DNA from: Onchidella celtica
Lineage: Eukaryota > Mollusca > Gastropoda > Systellommatophora > Onchidiidae
Direction of reading: 5' to 3'
NCBI GenBank assembly: GCA_963931925.1
Contig: OZ007567.1
Location: forward strand, 83,650,677 to 83,714,676
DNA length: 64,000 nt
Position numbers and translations under genes: made by a program. The notes below the pieces were generated by a model that worked only from the letters and a program-made list of their open reading frames with translations, was not told the origin of the DNA and made no database searches. Of this stretch, positions 1 to 23,000 are shown piece after piece (the stretch's first letter is position 1; each line of letters begins with the position of its first letter).

Positions 1-134
1 GAACTGTACGTCTGTTTTCTCGACAATATCTGTAGAATGGAGAACAGCTCGCCTGTTGTAGAAATAGCTTACATGCCAACTTAACATATTTATGTTATTT
101 TTTTAAAGTATATGTTTCCTTTTTTCTATGAAAG

Positions 135-10156
<10,022 letters not shown>

Positions 10157-10280
10157 ATAGACTTTATAGTTTCACAGAAACAGGGTACATAATTATGACT
10201 TTTTACCTACAGATACCCAGCCAGCATCCCCGTATCTGTCCGACGTAGATTTGTATAGGATTTCCATCCGGGTTGGTAGG

Positions 10281-10488
10281 GTTAAGCTGTGTTTTCACGT
10301 GTACGGAAATGGATACGGTAACAGAAACAACAAAAATCCATCAAGCAGTAAAAAGAGAGTTTTTTCCATGTGTGTATCTTCTAGTTCAGTCTCATGTGAA
10401 ATTGCAAAGCAGTATCCATTTGAGGGTTTTTGACGTTTTCAATGCCGTTTCCGTTTCCGCTTCCGCACACATAATAACACAGCTTTAC
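10281..10488. mobile_element. MITE-like element, family 2, complete copy
   Basis: Terminal inverted repeats of about 45 bp. The left arm starts GTTAAGCTGTGTTTTCACGT; the right arm ends CACACATAATAACACAGCTT. The arms pair imperfectly around TACGGAAATGGATACGG and CCGTTTCCGTTTCCGC. No coding. It lies just behind the stop codon of ENPP copy 1, perhaps in its 3' UTR or flank. Confidence 0.72.
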
Positions 10489-11299
10489 CATAGGGTCAGA
10501 TTTTCAATATTAAACTTTGTGGCCCGACTGGCGTGGGGCTGGTTGCTGGGTAACCATCTATTGCACTGGAGATACGGATAACAAACATTTAGACGAAAAT
10601 ACCAAACGGTTGTTGTTTTAGGGGAAAATGGTCTCATTACAAAACCGAATAGAGAAAATACTGAGTTGTCTTCGCTTTTCAGCTAAAGCTCAATGTAAGA
10701 TGCCACGGTCTCCTACGAACAAAATGCCTTTCTAATTGATTTCAATTGATTGTGTTCACTGCTCATCTATAGCTTACAGTGTACAATACTACGGCCTCTT
10801 AACAGCAACTCTGTAATTAATAGTCATAATAATTACAAAGCTTAGCTTTACAAAAAATCATACACAGAGTCACTTGGAAGAAAGGCTGTTGTTCTAAGTA
10901 CTATTAACAACCACAGAAAAACTGTGGGATCGCAGCAAGGCTTTGAAGCAAGGTAAAAAACTGGCAAAAAGTAAAAGTTGTATGTTAGCAAAGCCTCGCA
11001 CAAGACGCATTCATTTAATATTCTATGTAGATTCTATATGTTTCATATTTTAATTTTTTATTGTTTATTTTATCTGTTCAATTTCTCCATTTTTGTTGTT
11101 TTTTCTTCTTTTTTTTTTCTTGACAAAGGCTGTTGCCAAAAAATCGGTCATTTTCTGTCTCCCCTTTTAGTTCGTGTTTCATTTTGTATCAAGAGCCAGT
11201 TGGCGGTGGGCCAACTACCCACCCTGTAAAAATAAACCAGTTACAGAAACACAAGCAAATACTTTAAATCAGTCTTTTATCTTGGGAGAAGGGGGAGCA

Positions 11300-11466
11300 T
11301 CTGCACCTGTAGATTCAATGAAGTACAATGGACAAAGCCGAAACGAAGCGGAAAGACTTGGAATAATGTAAAGAGACTGGCCCATGATAGAGAGGGATGG
11401 AAAGTGTTTGTTGGTGGCCTATACCCTGATCCAGGGTGAGAAAGGCAATGATGATGATGATGATGG
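11300..11466 (+). mobile_element. LINE 3' fragment with GAT tail
   Basis: The frame around 11370-11450 reads RDWPMIERDGKCLLVAY, resembling the C-terminal 'ARDRDGWR' end common in LINE polyproteins of molluscs and fishes, then runs into (GAT)n at about 11449-11466. Only the last part remains; clade unassigned. Confidence 0.5.
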
Positions 11467-12229
11467 GTATTATTTCTGGTGCGAGACTTTGCTACATACA
11501 ACTTTTTCTTCTTGCTGATTTTTGACTTTGTTCGAAGTACGTAAGCAGCCCAAGCGTTTTGCGCCATAGGTGCATACGTACACGTACCTATCCCTAAGCC
11601 CGTCAACCTTAAATCTCATTGAATCCCTAACCATGCCTCCTACCCTTTCAACCAGAACACAGGAGGAATACAAAAAGAAAATCTGAAAGAATAATGAATT
11701 AAGGCTGTTGTTAGGGGTATTTCGGGAGGAGCTCTGTGGCTCTGGAGTCACAAAAGGCTTTAAAATACGTACCCTTAGCGCAAAAGACTTGGGGGATGTA
11801 CGAACTTATAGAAACATTCTTGAAGAAATCGTGACGAAGAAAGCCAGATTTGCTGCAGACGTGGGTATTAGTTCACCTATCTTTGATATCCAATACCGTT
11901 TAACTTGATGGATACATAACTTCTGAGAACCCTGTGTTCCATGCTTGAAACGCGCCACCTGGTGTCCGGTGTTTTATATTTGAGTGTATTTCGCCAGCAT
12001 TCCTCAAACGTAGTAAGTGGTTTTGACTACTTTTCAGGAGAAGCAAAACACTGTTTTAGTTTAGCACAACTGATCTAAACCTAGTGACGACAACTTTTTG
12101 AAAGTTTGCTATTCGATTATTTTTCGGCTTTGGAGTCTAGAACTAAGATCATTCGATTCTGATTTGAACGTCAATTTTTCGAATTTGTTAGTTACTGCAG
12201 TCTAAGGGAACGGTGACGATTTTATCTGT

Positions 12230-12650
12230 CATTATTTTTATTATTATTATTATTATGATTATCGTTACTTTTATTATTATCGTTATTGATACTAATTTGT
12301 CACGTTCTGCGAACGAGAAAACATAACAGGCATAAAAGGAATCCGCCCAAAAAGTTTGTTTAAAACTGATTTCAAGTCTCCATATCTCATTAAGAACCTA
12401 GCGCAGGTCGAAAGGAAAGTACGTGACAATAATTATTTCAGGCAAAACTGAGCTGTAAGTGCGCGAGCGGCGGTATGTCATGTTGGAAATGACGCGATTA
12501 AAAAATTTTTTTTAAAATATTATTTTTATTATTATTATTATTGATTATTATTATTATTTTCTTCTTCTTCGTCTTTTCCCTCTTCCTCTTATTGCTGTTA
12601 TTGTTTATTTATTTATTTATTTATTTATTTATTTGTTATCTATTTACTAG
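12230..12650. repeat. TTA, ATT and TTTA microsatellite cluster
   Basis: TTA-type repeats at 12232-12290 and 12515-12560, CTT repeats near 12565 and TTTA repeats at 12604-12635. Confidence 0.9.
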
Positions 12651-13567
12651 TTGAAGTACTCGGCATTGTCCAGATAAACCTACCTCCGCCTCCCTTGCCT
12701 ATCTCCCCTCTCTCTTTCTCCCCCCCCCCCCTCACTCTGATTTTATAAATCCAGGTCTGCCCATATTTTCCTTACACTTCAGGGGTTCCTTTCTAGCACT
12801 AGCACCACGGAAACTGCACTGAATTCAATATGTGTAAAACACACTCTCCCATGTGCATTTCTTTTCTATAACATGGACCACTGGAAAAGAAAATTATCGG
12901 AATTTTTTTTATTTTAAATTCGTAGACATTATGTAGGACTGCCAACGTTCACAGAATCATCTTTAACCGGAAATTAAACTAATGAAAATCCATTTTTGTA
13001 TTGAGCAAACGCATTGGTGGCATGCGGAATCAACTATGTCACTTAGCCATCACATAAACCATGTCGTTTTAATTCTTAACAAAATTTAAATAGTATTCTC
13101 TGCATCTCTGGTGCAAAGTAAATGATGTTGGAAACTTTGTAAATTCGTGTTCTTGCCAAATCAGTGATTAAAAAAACAAACCATAGCGAAAAAAAATAAA
13201 AAATTATATAATCTAGATAATCGCATGCATTTCACGCACAGTGCGAAGAGTATGCAATGAAAGAAGAAAGAGAAAGCGAGGGTGAAAGAGAGAATGAAGG
13301 AGATAGAAATACACAGCAGATCATATATTATATGCAGACTTTCTCTGCCATTTGTAGCTCGCCATCCTTGTTATCAGTTTCATCCTCAGTATTGTCATTA
13401 TCATCGATAGTGACAACAACATATCGGCATTATATCAACTGTGAAATCAGGAGCGTTTTGTATATTAACAAAAATGTTGCTTTTAAATAAACAAGTTTCA
13501 TTGATCTCACATGGGATGTATTCTCTAGTTCTTTCAGTGTAGAACTTTGTACTTCCTTTGGATTGTT

Positions 13568-13640
13568 TCTGAAAACAACAACAAGATAGCAGCAGCAACC
13601 ACAACAATAGAAACAACAATAACAACTTTTACAACGACGA
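13568..13640. repeat. Imperfect CAA/AAC microsatellite
   Basis: Runs of AACAACAACA, AGCAGCAACC and AACAACAATAACAAC; low complexity only. Confidence 0.8.
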
Positions 13641-15796
13641 AGAGAACTTTTCTTCATTGTTTGTTGGAGGAGATCAACTTGCGCATTTCTCAATACATTG
13701 TACATGACACAGCTTCACTTGCACAAATTGTGACAGGAATTTATTGCCTAAAGATGACGAGAATTATTCTGAGCGCTTTGAAAGAAAAAGGCGAGAGAAA
13801 TTAGTGCGAGAGTGTCCTGAAATCGGTTTGGCGTTTAGAAATTCAATTTTTTTTCTGAAAGTTCTGCCATTTCAGGACAAAAAATGCACTATAAAACATC
13901 CCTTCTCCCATTTTCTCGTGATCAACCTTCAAAGACAAAAGGGTCCATTTGCATGTCTGTTTTATGACGTTAAAAATTGCGGTTTTCTGAAAAAGCCGTT
14001 TTTCAAGAGAAATGTGATCTTATTTTCTCTTTCTTTTTTGTTTATTTCTGTAGCTCAAATTGAGAAGTAAGAAAGGAGAAACCCCCACAATCTCGCGGCA
14101 CCTCTCTAATCTGCCCGTGCTGTAAATAGGAGACGCTTATCCAACAGCGGTAGGATAAGCCATAAGAGAAGCTGCAGAAGAAAGGAGTAAATTTAGCTGC
14201 TGACCGAAAGAGCCAAGTAGTATTTCTGTAGCTATTACTGCGAAAATTTGCACAATTGCAGTTCTGAACAAAATAAGATTTTACTCAGAAGGAATTCATT
14301 ATTTGATGAAATTTTCAAGAAATTGGAGATTCGATGGAGAAAAGCTGGGGAAAGTTGTAATCTGCTTATACGGTAATTTTAAGAAATTGTAAAAAAAAAA
14401 AAAAAACCAACATTTTCTTTTGCTCAAATTTGAATATATTATTATGATTAAAATGTGTGCAGTGTTTCAAGCAATTAGGACCAAAAATGGTGGAAGCCTT
14501 TTATTTATAGTAACGTTACCGTACCTTGAGAACCATCAAGATGGCGTCCGCCGCCACAACAAACATGGGTGGTGGGTTCTTCATTATTTGCTTCTAATTT
14601 GACCACGCTGATTTCGATGTTGGTAAGACAAAATTGACTATCTATAGTGGTTTCCAAAATCACTTCACTTTTATCACTTTGCCATGGTTCACATCCTTCA
14701 GGTGAAATGAAGCATTGTGAAAAACAATCCTTACTGCTAGATCTGCTGTATTTACGCCTATTCCAGTGAGCTCCATACAGGGAGCATCATGTATTTTAAA
14801 ATTGTATCCCTCCACGCCTGCACAGACAACTGTGAAGAATGCAACAACACTTTATGATCGATGAAGTAAAAATCAATATTGACACTGAGTGGTCTAAGAA
14901 CCAAGCGCTGTTTGTTGGATAAAATTACAAAAAACAACGCTCTACCAGTCTTCTTGCCCTTGTCAAACTATAGTGTTATTGAAAACAAGTTTTGATTGGG
15001 ATGCGACCGTAACAGGTTCCTCGAAATGGCATATGCCTCTTTTCCAACAAGAACAAAAGGCGTGCAGTTACACCGTCATTGTAAGGCAAACTCTTTGAAG
15101 TCGGTATATTTATTCAGCTGCTGAAACTTCCATTGATATGAAGTTATAGTTAATCAATACTCTAGGAGTAAGACCTGTAATTAAAAAAAAAAAAATAAAG
15201 CCACGTTCTTTAGTTTTCTTGATTCGTGTATGTTTGCAGCCTGTGTCACCAATGTAGTTAGGGAAGTTTTTGATTTCATAAGACTCATCAGCTGTTTGAA
15301 ACCAACCCTCAGAATCATTTCCAGGCACACTGAATGGCACCGGACGTTCCAGAATCAAGTGATAACCTTCCAAATGTCAAGTCACGCAATCTTGTCTCTG
15401 GAAACTGTTTACTACCTACTGCACGTGGTGCTGAGAAAAAAGAAACTTTAAATGAGCAACAATTTAGTCATTCAATTAAACAGTTGCTAGCGCGCCAGAT
15501 GTAGACGTGAACAGGAGGAGAGAGTCGGTGGATGCATACTTCAAAACTATCAGGACTTTGTTAAAATCTGAATGACACAAAGACAGCTCCAACTGTCTTT
15601 TTTTTTTTTTTTTGCTGATGAAGTGGAAAGAAACAGGAAGTAACTGCGGCTCTAGTTTACTATGTCATATAGGTAATATATATAACCTCTGACCTGTCAG
15701 AAACTCGGATCCCGTTCCCACCTCATAATTTTTCTTGAGTTCAGCCAATGTCAGTATTGTCTTATCCGGTCCATGTGTCGTCGAGGGCAAAGGTGT

Positions 15797-15853
15797 GGAT
15801 GGATAGATAAATAGATAGATGGATAGACAGACAGATAGATAGATAGATAGATA
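15797..15853. repeat. GATA/GACA microsatellite
   Basis: GATGGATAGATAAATAGATA followed by GACAGACAGATAGATAGATA; simple tetranucleotide repeat. Confidence 0.92.
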
Positions 15854-16179
15854 TGACATACGGTTTCAATTGTAATAATTATACAATATCTCTACACTCA
15901 ACACGTGTAGAACAACAGGCCTTTATTCGTTAGACCTTTTCCCACTAGATCATCGTTCTTCGGATCATACATACCAGCTGTCAAGTCTATAGACCAGCCC
16001 TTGGCTACCCCGGCATATTTTAAGATAAGCACAGAAATGAGCCTAGCTATTGATGTTGCACTTTTACGAGCATCTTGTAGCCGTGTAAATTCTCAGCTCG
16101 GTGCGTAGTCACGTAGCAAAATGTAGCAATGTGTATATCCCGCAAAGCTGTGGCAATTTAAAGATCTTTTATCTACTAG

Positions 16180-16475
16180 TTGAGGTCCCGGCCCTGCCGG
16201 GGATAAATCGGTTTGAATATTGGTTTCAGTTCTGGGTGGTTATTATGGACCTGCTTCATCTGGCCTGTTCCTATTTGTTTATTTTATTTTTGTTTGTTTG
16301 TTTTTAAATAAGTCTTACTGCTCTGCCTTTGTGGGTTGACACCCTGCGCATCCCGTACAACTGCATGATTTGCGCACGGGTTAGTGTGTTTGATAGTGAA
16401 CACATCGCAGGTAATGATAACGAAACCTTAAAATGGCGAACCATGACTCGAAATAGATCTGAATGATGGCGAAAC
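16180..16475 (+). repeat. Dispersed repeat copy 2, uninterrupted (empty site)
   Basis: Matches the two halves of the repeat at 1945-2115 and 3150-3290 without the transposon between them. The junction reads GACACCCTGCGCATCCCG, with a single ACCCT at 16341-16345. A sequence at about 16745-16890 (TGTGTGCCAAATTTCAGTTC, then GCAGTAGTTTTTGAG) resembles the 3' part of many invertebrate repeats and may belong to the same element. Confidence 0.8.
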
Positions 16476-17394
16476 AATAAATTTCCAATAAAAAAAAACT
16501 ACAGCGATTTGAGACTTGTATGCCTACCGATAGTACGTTTTTTAGGGGGCATGCTGCATCAGTGCATGCTAGATCTAGCTCTCACAGACACTACTGTGAT
16601 TATGAATCGAATTCCGGGGCCGGAAGTGAAAAAGCGATTAACAAAGAAAGAGGTCATAGGTTAACGAACGTATAATTCGGATCAAACGCTCTCGCAAATT
16701 TACTGTTCCATTCTTATCGCATTATTGGAATAACTCACGAATCCCATAAGCTTTTTTATGCCTATGTACATAGGAACACTGGTCAGTATCGTACAATTGT
16801 GTGTGCCAAATTTCAGTTCAATACGTGCAGTAGTTTTTGAGTCCATAGGGAACAAAGGGGTTTTCTTACATTTTTTTTGTATAGATAGTTGTATGTCAAT
16901 ACTCGAGTTACGCAAAGTGCTTTCTTATAATTATATCAAAATGACAACTTTTGCTGTTTTTTTTTTTTAAATAAAAATTCTGTATGTAATCCCGCGCCAT
17001 TAGTTCGGAAGACAAAAGCAAAAGATGTTTTTGCGTAGAAGATAAGTGGTCTTTAGTTGAGCTTATTTTCCCCGTTTCCTGACAGCATTTTTAATATGAA
17101 AATATAATAGTACAAGACATTCAATCTTTAGTTGGAATTCTTTATAATACAGTTAGAGATGTCACTTTAGTATGAAAGCCGTGAAAAATAATGTTCACTT
17201 ATTGCATTACGGGATGAACTTCCATCTTGGCGATTTATATTTAGCATAATCAGTAGCTATTCAGCAATTTATTGCACGTCCAAATTTAACAAAGAACACA
17301 TAAATAGAAAATGAGTTACCAAAAACAGCAGTTGAGTGTGTGTGTGTGTTTGTACGTCCGCTGGATAGATTAAACGCATGTTCATTCTCCCTAT

Positions 17395-18085
17395 GTTTCA
17401 AGCCCTTTAGAGAGCGCGATGCATCTTTAGTTGTCTGGACATTACCCAATACAACTCTGGATGTCGGAGCACTGTGTAGTGCACCTTACGTGTCCGGACA
17501 ATACCTGGTACAACTTCAGGTGCCTAGATACTACCTAATGCAATCTTAGATGTCTGGCCACCCACTGCCTGATGCATCTTTAAATGTCTGGACACTACCT
17601 GTTGCAATTTTAAATTCCTGGACACTAGCTGCTGCAACTTTAAATGTCTTAAATGTCTGGACACTGCCAGGTGCAACTTTAGATGTCTGGACATTACTTG
17701 TTGCAACTTTAGATGTCTGGACACTGCCCGTTGCAACTTTAGATGTCTGGACACTGTCTGTTGCAGCTTTAGATGTCTGGACACTGTCTGTTGCAACTTT
17801 AGATGCCTGGACACTAGCTGGTGGAACTGTAAATGTCTGGAAAAGACCTGTTGCGATTTTAGATGTCTGGACACTGCTTGGTGCAACTTTAGGTGTCTAG
17901 ACACTGCCTGGTGCAACTTTAAATGCGTAGACACCGCTTGGTGCAATTTTAGGTGTCTGGACACTACCTGATGTAACTTTAGATGTCTGGACACTGTCCG
18001 TTGTAATCGGAGGTGTCTGGTCACTCAGTGATGATACAATTTTAGGTGCCTGGACACTGCTTGTTGCGATTCCAGATAACTGGGC
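17395..18085. repeat. 30-bp minisatellite, about 22 copies
   Basis: The unit is approximately ACTTTAGATGTCTGGACACT then GCCTGTTGCA, repeated with substitutions and one short partial duplication near 17640. Because the period is a multiple of three, both strands stay open for long stretches (minus frame 17524-18024 repeats RHLKLHQAVS; plus frame 17550-17900 repeats VWTLPVATLD). No start context, signal or known domain supports translation. Confidence 0.9.
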
Positions 18086-18775
18086 ATTTTCTGATACATT
18101 CCGAATCGTTTCCAGTTTTGTTAGTTTTGTGAGAAAGCTCGCGTGCCGTCGATCTGTAACAGCATACTCTAAATTATATTTGCTACAGTTAATATGTTAA
18201 TAAGGTACTCTAATAACACTTCGACATCCACCGTTTTTTTTTTCTCTTGCTTACATACTTATGTGGCTCATTCAAAGCGAAGCCAACATGAAAGACAAAT
18301 CCATCACTTCTATGTGCTAGATACAACTTAATTTATTAAATTTACGCCATTTCTTGTTTGCATTTACCATCCGCTGACCTTAATTTGGGATGGAGCGGGT
18401 GGGAGTCGGTGGCAAGAGGGAAGTGGCTGCTTCAGTGTAATTCATATTCCAATCTTACTGGCTCTTTAGGATTAAGTGCTAACTTGATATGTCAAGTCCA
18501 TGATATCAGTTTATCATAATATGTAAAACAGGTTCGAGCATCCTTGTCTTGGGGTTTAGGCAGGTGGCGATTTGAGAGGGACGTCGCCGGCTGATGAGAT
18601 CTTTTTACACCCCACAAGGAAAGCCGACATTCCGAAGTTACAGGCTTAGATAGGTTTACGACGAAAGGAAAGTGTTTGTGTTTAAGTAATGATATGTTTA
18701 GACTGTGACCGCTCTAGATTTGTAAGTTATCAGGAACATTACCGAGTTGTTTTTTTGTTTGTTTCTTTGATAATC

Positions 18776-18797
18776 TATTTATTTATTTATTTATTAC
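18776..18797. repeat. ATTT microsatellite
   Basis: Five to six ATTT units. Confidence 0.85.
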
Positions 18798-19762
18798 AAT
18801 TATTGTTTGACATTTAGTACGGTCGTCCTGAGACTAATGCATGGGAAATTACCATGGAAGCTAAATGAAAATGGGAATATTCATTAAATCTCGTTCAAAC
18901 TGACAACGCTGATAATTCTTTGATCAAGTTTTAAAGGGGCCTGCTCGGATTGGTTAAATTAAATGTGTGGGACTGATCCGAGCCACTGATCTGGTGGGGA
19001 TGGCCTGTCGTCTTGTGGAATGTCGCCTAAATCAGTGTATTTAATCTAATAATTTAGTCAGGCCTCTTGTGGAAGCCAATTCTTATCTCGGTCCCATTCA
19101 TAATGTTGTAGGCTAATATTATGCCTGTATTTCCTAATTAATCCACAGTAGCGTTGCACGCGTAAAGTCACTTTATTATTTAAACAACACTCTTGGCTGG
19201 AACCTTTCTTTCTATCACTTGTCCCTCCTGCGCCCCCCCCCCCCCCAAACCATCTCTCTCTCTCTCTTTCGAGATAAGCCTATAAGTTAACAGAATTTTG
19301 GAATGCCAACTTCCTGTTGAGGGAGATAAAGCGTTTGTGCTTTTCACGAGGAAGGTAAGGCAGTAGAGAGTCCAGCGTAACATCCTGATTTGTCTCCATG
19401 CAAGAACGTTACAGTTTTGTCGTTGTAGCAACGCCATCCACTAGTTTCTGTTGGGAATTATAGAGCTTCTGTGTTTTTTTTTACATTATTTCCAATGTTT
19501 CTACTAGTCGTGTACATGATAAATCTTTTTGTTTAATCTAATGTTTAATACGGTAGTTACTTTTTGAAGCTGAAATCATTGTGTGTAAGAGAGAAGTGAT
19601 TTTCCCCCCATTTCTTTGAAGGATAAGAAATATGTTAGGTTCAATTCAGTATCCCACTGCATTGTAGATTGTTCGCTTTTCCCAGAAATAATTAGCTCAT
19701 GTCATGATTCACAGGATCTATAGACTTACTATCTTGGTGCACTTGAAGAGAACAGAGAGATA

Positions 19763-20006
19763 ATGAACGCAATCACTTTGGTGGCGTCTGTCCTCTTGGT
19801 CCAGCATCTCGCTGTTGTGCAGCTGGCCATGGGAGCTGAAAAACCAAAGGTCCTTCTGATCTCTATGGATGGATTCAGGAATGATTATCTCACCAAAGCT
19901 GACACCCCAAACTTCGACAAGATGGTCGCTGACGGGGTCACCATGAAGCACTTGAATAACGTATTCATCACCAAGACCTTCCCAAACCATTACTCCTTGG
20001 CCACAG
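19763..20006 (+). CDS. ENPP copy 2, exon 1 (signal peptide, nucleophile)
   Basis: ATG at 19763; donor GTAGGC after 20006. It encodes the signal peptide, [10 protein letters not shown] and [17 protein letters not shown] with the catalytic Thr. It ends in phase 1, matching the next exon's leading bases. Confidence 0.92.
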
Positions 20007-23000
20007 GTAGGCTTTTCAGTACAGACCTTTGAGAAGTTAGTGTTGTGACAATTATATTATGGTCGACAAAGAAAACAGAAAAACAAAGAGAAAGCCCATA
20101 GCGAATTGTTTCCCAGCCATGGCTGCCATTGTTTGCTATATTTTCTTTGGCATCAATGAAGCAGACTGCATTAAAAGATAAGTTTGTGCGTGTATTAATC
20201 GCATTTTGTCAAAGACTATTTTTACGTGACAGAAACGCCGAGATAAAAAAGAATGCACAAAACATTTTACAATGCATTGTATTGTTTCAGCTGTGGGGCC
20301 GCATAATTATATTACCAGTCTGTGTACTAGGACCGAACGCGTTAGGTCAAGTCTGTTTTGCCTCAGTTTGAGTAAGAAATGTGGACTATGGAGCTAAACA
20401 GGTCCTCGCGCACTGATGAGACTGAGGCAGGTTTGTCTTGACAGTTGACGCAAAGAAAGTTTAAATTTGGGTCAAAACTGACTTAAACAGACTTAATTCG
20501 GTGCGCCATGGCCCTAACTCTGCATTTCACCATTCCGCTGTTCCATTTCACTTTCCACTGTTCCAGATTTTTAAGTGGCAGGTCAAAAATTTGAATGCAC
20601 TAAACGTCTGCGAGGGCCTTCTTGAGGACTAGGCACCAGGGCTCGTATTGCAGGGTTAATACCAATAGTTCAAAGGACGTTTCCCTCTCGACATCTTATT
20701 GAGGCACCACTAAACTGGTGTCAAATTTGGCTAAAAGAAAAAGTTGTATGTTCTGCAGTTTTTATAATATTTCGTCAACCACTAAACTGGGCGATGTTCC
20801 TCTTCTTGAAATTCTGATTAAAGGTGTTGGAATCTTCATAATTTGTCACTGGTTTCCATTTTGTCTAAATAATTTTCGGCCTCTTATATAGTAAATTTGA
20901 TCTATTGCTAAGGTTCTCTGGCCCCAAACTGGTTCTTTTCAAACAATGGTCATTAAGCATATCACTATCTCAAAACTGTCGTCGTATTAATTAAAGCGTA
21001 ATTAATTTTCTTTGTGTGTGTGTGTGTGTGTGTGAATGTTGAGTCATCGCTGGACTTGGTTTGTAACTATTCCCTTGACTCACATCAACGTGCTGCGAGG
21101 GCGGTAAGTGAGGGCGGTATGTGAAAGCCAGTACGTCATTGATGAATGCATCGTGGTAAATGATGAGTATGGTTTAAACACAAAATCAATGATCATCACT
21201 TACCCTACTATGGTAACTTGATATGAACGAGGATGATGCGAGATAGAAAACACAAGGTTGGCCCCGCATGACACAGTTTTATTATTAATTATAATTTTTT
21301 TTTTTTCATTTGAAGCTTCAAGTTTATGTTTATTGCAGGCTTGACGACCAATTCAAAATATACACAAGAATCAAGCAAACAAGATTTGAAAAGAATGAAA
21401 ATAAACGCACTCAGCCATTCGCTCTCACCGCTCTTTATCTTAAAAAACTTCGTTGTTTGTCGTAAAGGAACAACTCCGATTTGTTATCTGCCTGGACACT
21501 AAATCACTGCAAATAATTTCGTTCAACAAACACTTGAATATAACATTGTTTGGATAGCATTTAATATCGATGTCAGGCCTCTGGCTGAGGAAATTCCAGG
21601 CGCATCACATCCGGCTTCATAGCATCGGACTTTGGTCAACAGAGCGGCCACTGACACCCCTACACTAAGCACTTACAGATTCAGCATTATCATCATCCAC
21701 TAAAGTTCTTTCGCATGATGTGAAAATGAGAGACTAAGTAACTGCCAACAATGGTCAATGCCGTACCACCTTGCCCATTCCTCTTCTCGGTGCAAGAAAC
21801 AACAACAACAAATTGTGAAACTAAATTTGTATGATTATAACAAATGTAACAAAGGACGACTGATCATATCAATTTTAATGTTCAGGCGCATATGTCCATT
21901 TTGCCTGGTGTCATACTGCGTCACGAGTGACCAATACATGAATAAAATGAAAATAGGGTAGTAAATAATGTTAATCATGCAGGGAAAACTAGCGATATCG
22001 AAGTATGAAAATGTACTAGTAAGTGCAGCATACCAGGAACTATAATAGCAACAGGTTTAACCACCGGTGCCCCATGCAAAGATAAGGTCACCCTGAAATC
22101 ACAAAGAGATTGGCATATCCGCTGTCAACATTGTAATCCATACATTAAGTTCGAAACTATTCCTTTTCAGTTAGACCTCGTGAGCTGTTAGTCAATAAAA
22201 GTCGCTCAGACTCCGGAAATAAGCTCTTGTACTTCTCGAAAACGTATTAATCTGAAGCAAGGGTTTTTGTCATGTGCTCTAATGGCACTGCAAAATTAAT
22301 CGTTCCTATCCAACACCGGCAAGTGTACTCTGCAGCCTTTGAACCAATTTAACCACTTTAGTCTACCCAGTTCATCCTATTCCCCACCACAACCATCATA
22401 TCCCACCTGATCCCTACTAGTCAGCTTTTCAATCTGATTCGTACTTAAAACTATTGCTTTGTATCCAGAGAATTGCATGTTGTATGCACGGCTGGGAGAC
22501 ATCTTCTGCTGCTCTATAAGCCGGTGGACCGATGTTTTTCCCATCATTTCTCTGATCCTGAGTGAATTAAAAAGTTTTGCTTCATTTAATTCGTTCTTTC
22601 CATAAATGAAGAGGTCCGGTTGCATAGAAACCAAGTTTCTAATGAAACAGTCAAATTTAAAACTCCATGCAAAAGGCCACCTGAGTGTTTTAAACATCAA
22701 GTCCTTAATATCGTCGACATTCACCATTCTGGTGGCTGTACGCTTGTACAAGGAGGCGGGTGGTGGGGTCACTTTGTACAAGGGAGTGGGTGGTGAATAT
22801 GGGGCTAGGCGTATGAAATGCATACGCGAGGGGTGGTGGGGGGGGGGGGCGCAAAAAATTGCCCAAATTTAGCACACGTACTTATTGCATGGCTCCTGGC
22901 ATAAGTGCAAATTATCTCCAAACCGTGAGAAATCGCTACAAATAACACATGTTGTGTCACCACCGAATCACCACCGGCTGTAAATGTCACCATGCCTTCA

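Larger units (their letters stand above)
10489..19762. other. Intergenic region between the two ENPP copies
   Basis: 9.3 kb without a supportable host gene. Listed separately are a LINE tail near 11370, AT-rich microsatellites at 12.2-12.65 kb, AAC/AAT repeats near 13.6 kb, GATA repeats near 15.8 kb, the second dispersed repeat at 16.2 kb and a 30-bp minisatellite at 17.4-18.1 kb. In 13800-15750 and 18090-19760 I see no structure beyond homopolymer runs. Confidence 0.7.

Noticed and set aside
13744-14070. 108-codon plus frame
   Set aside because: AT-rich, no recognised domain, no start or splice context.
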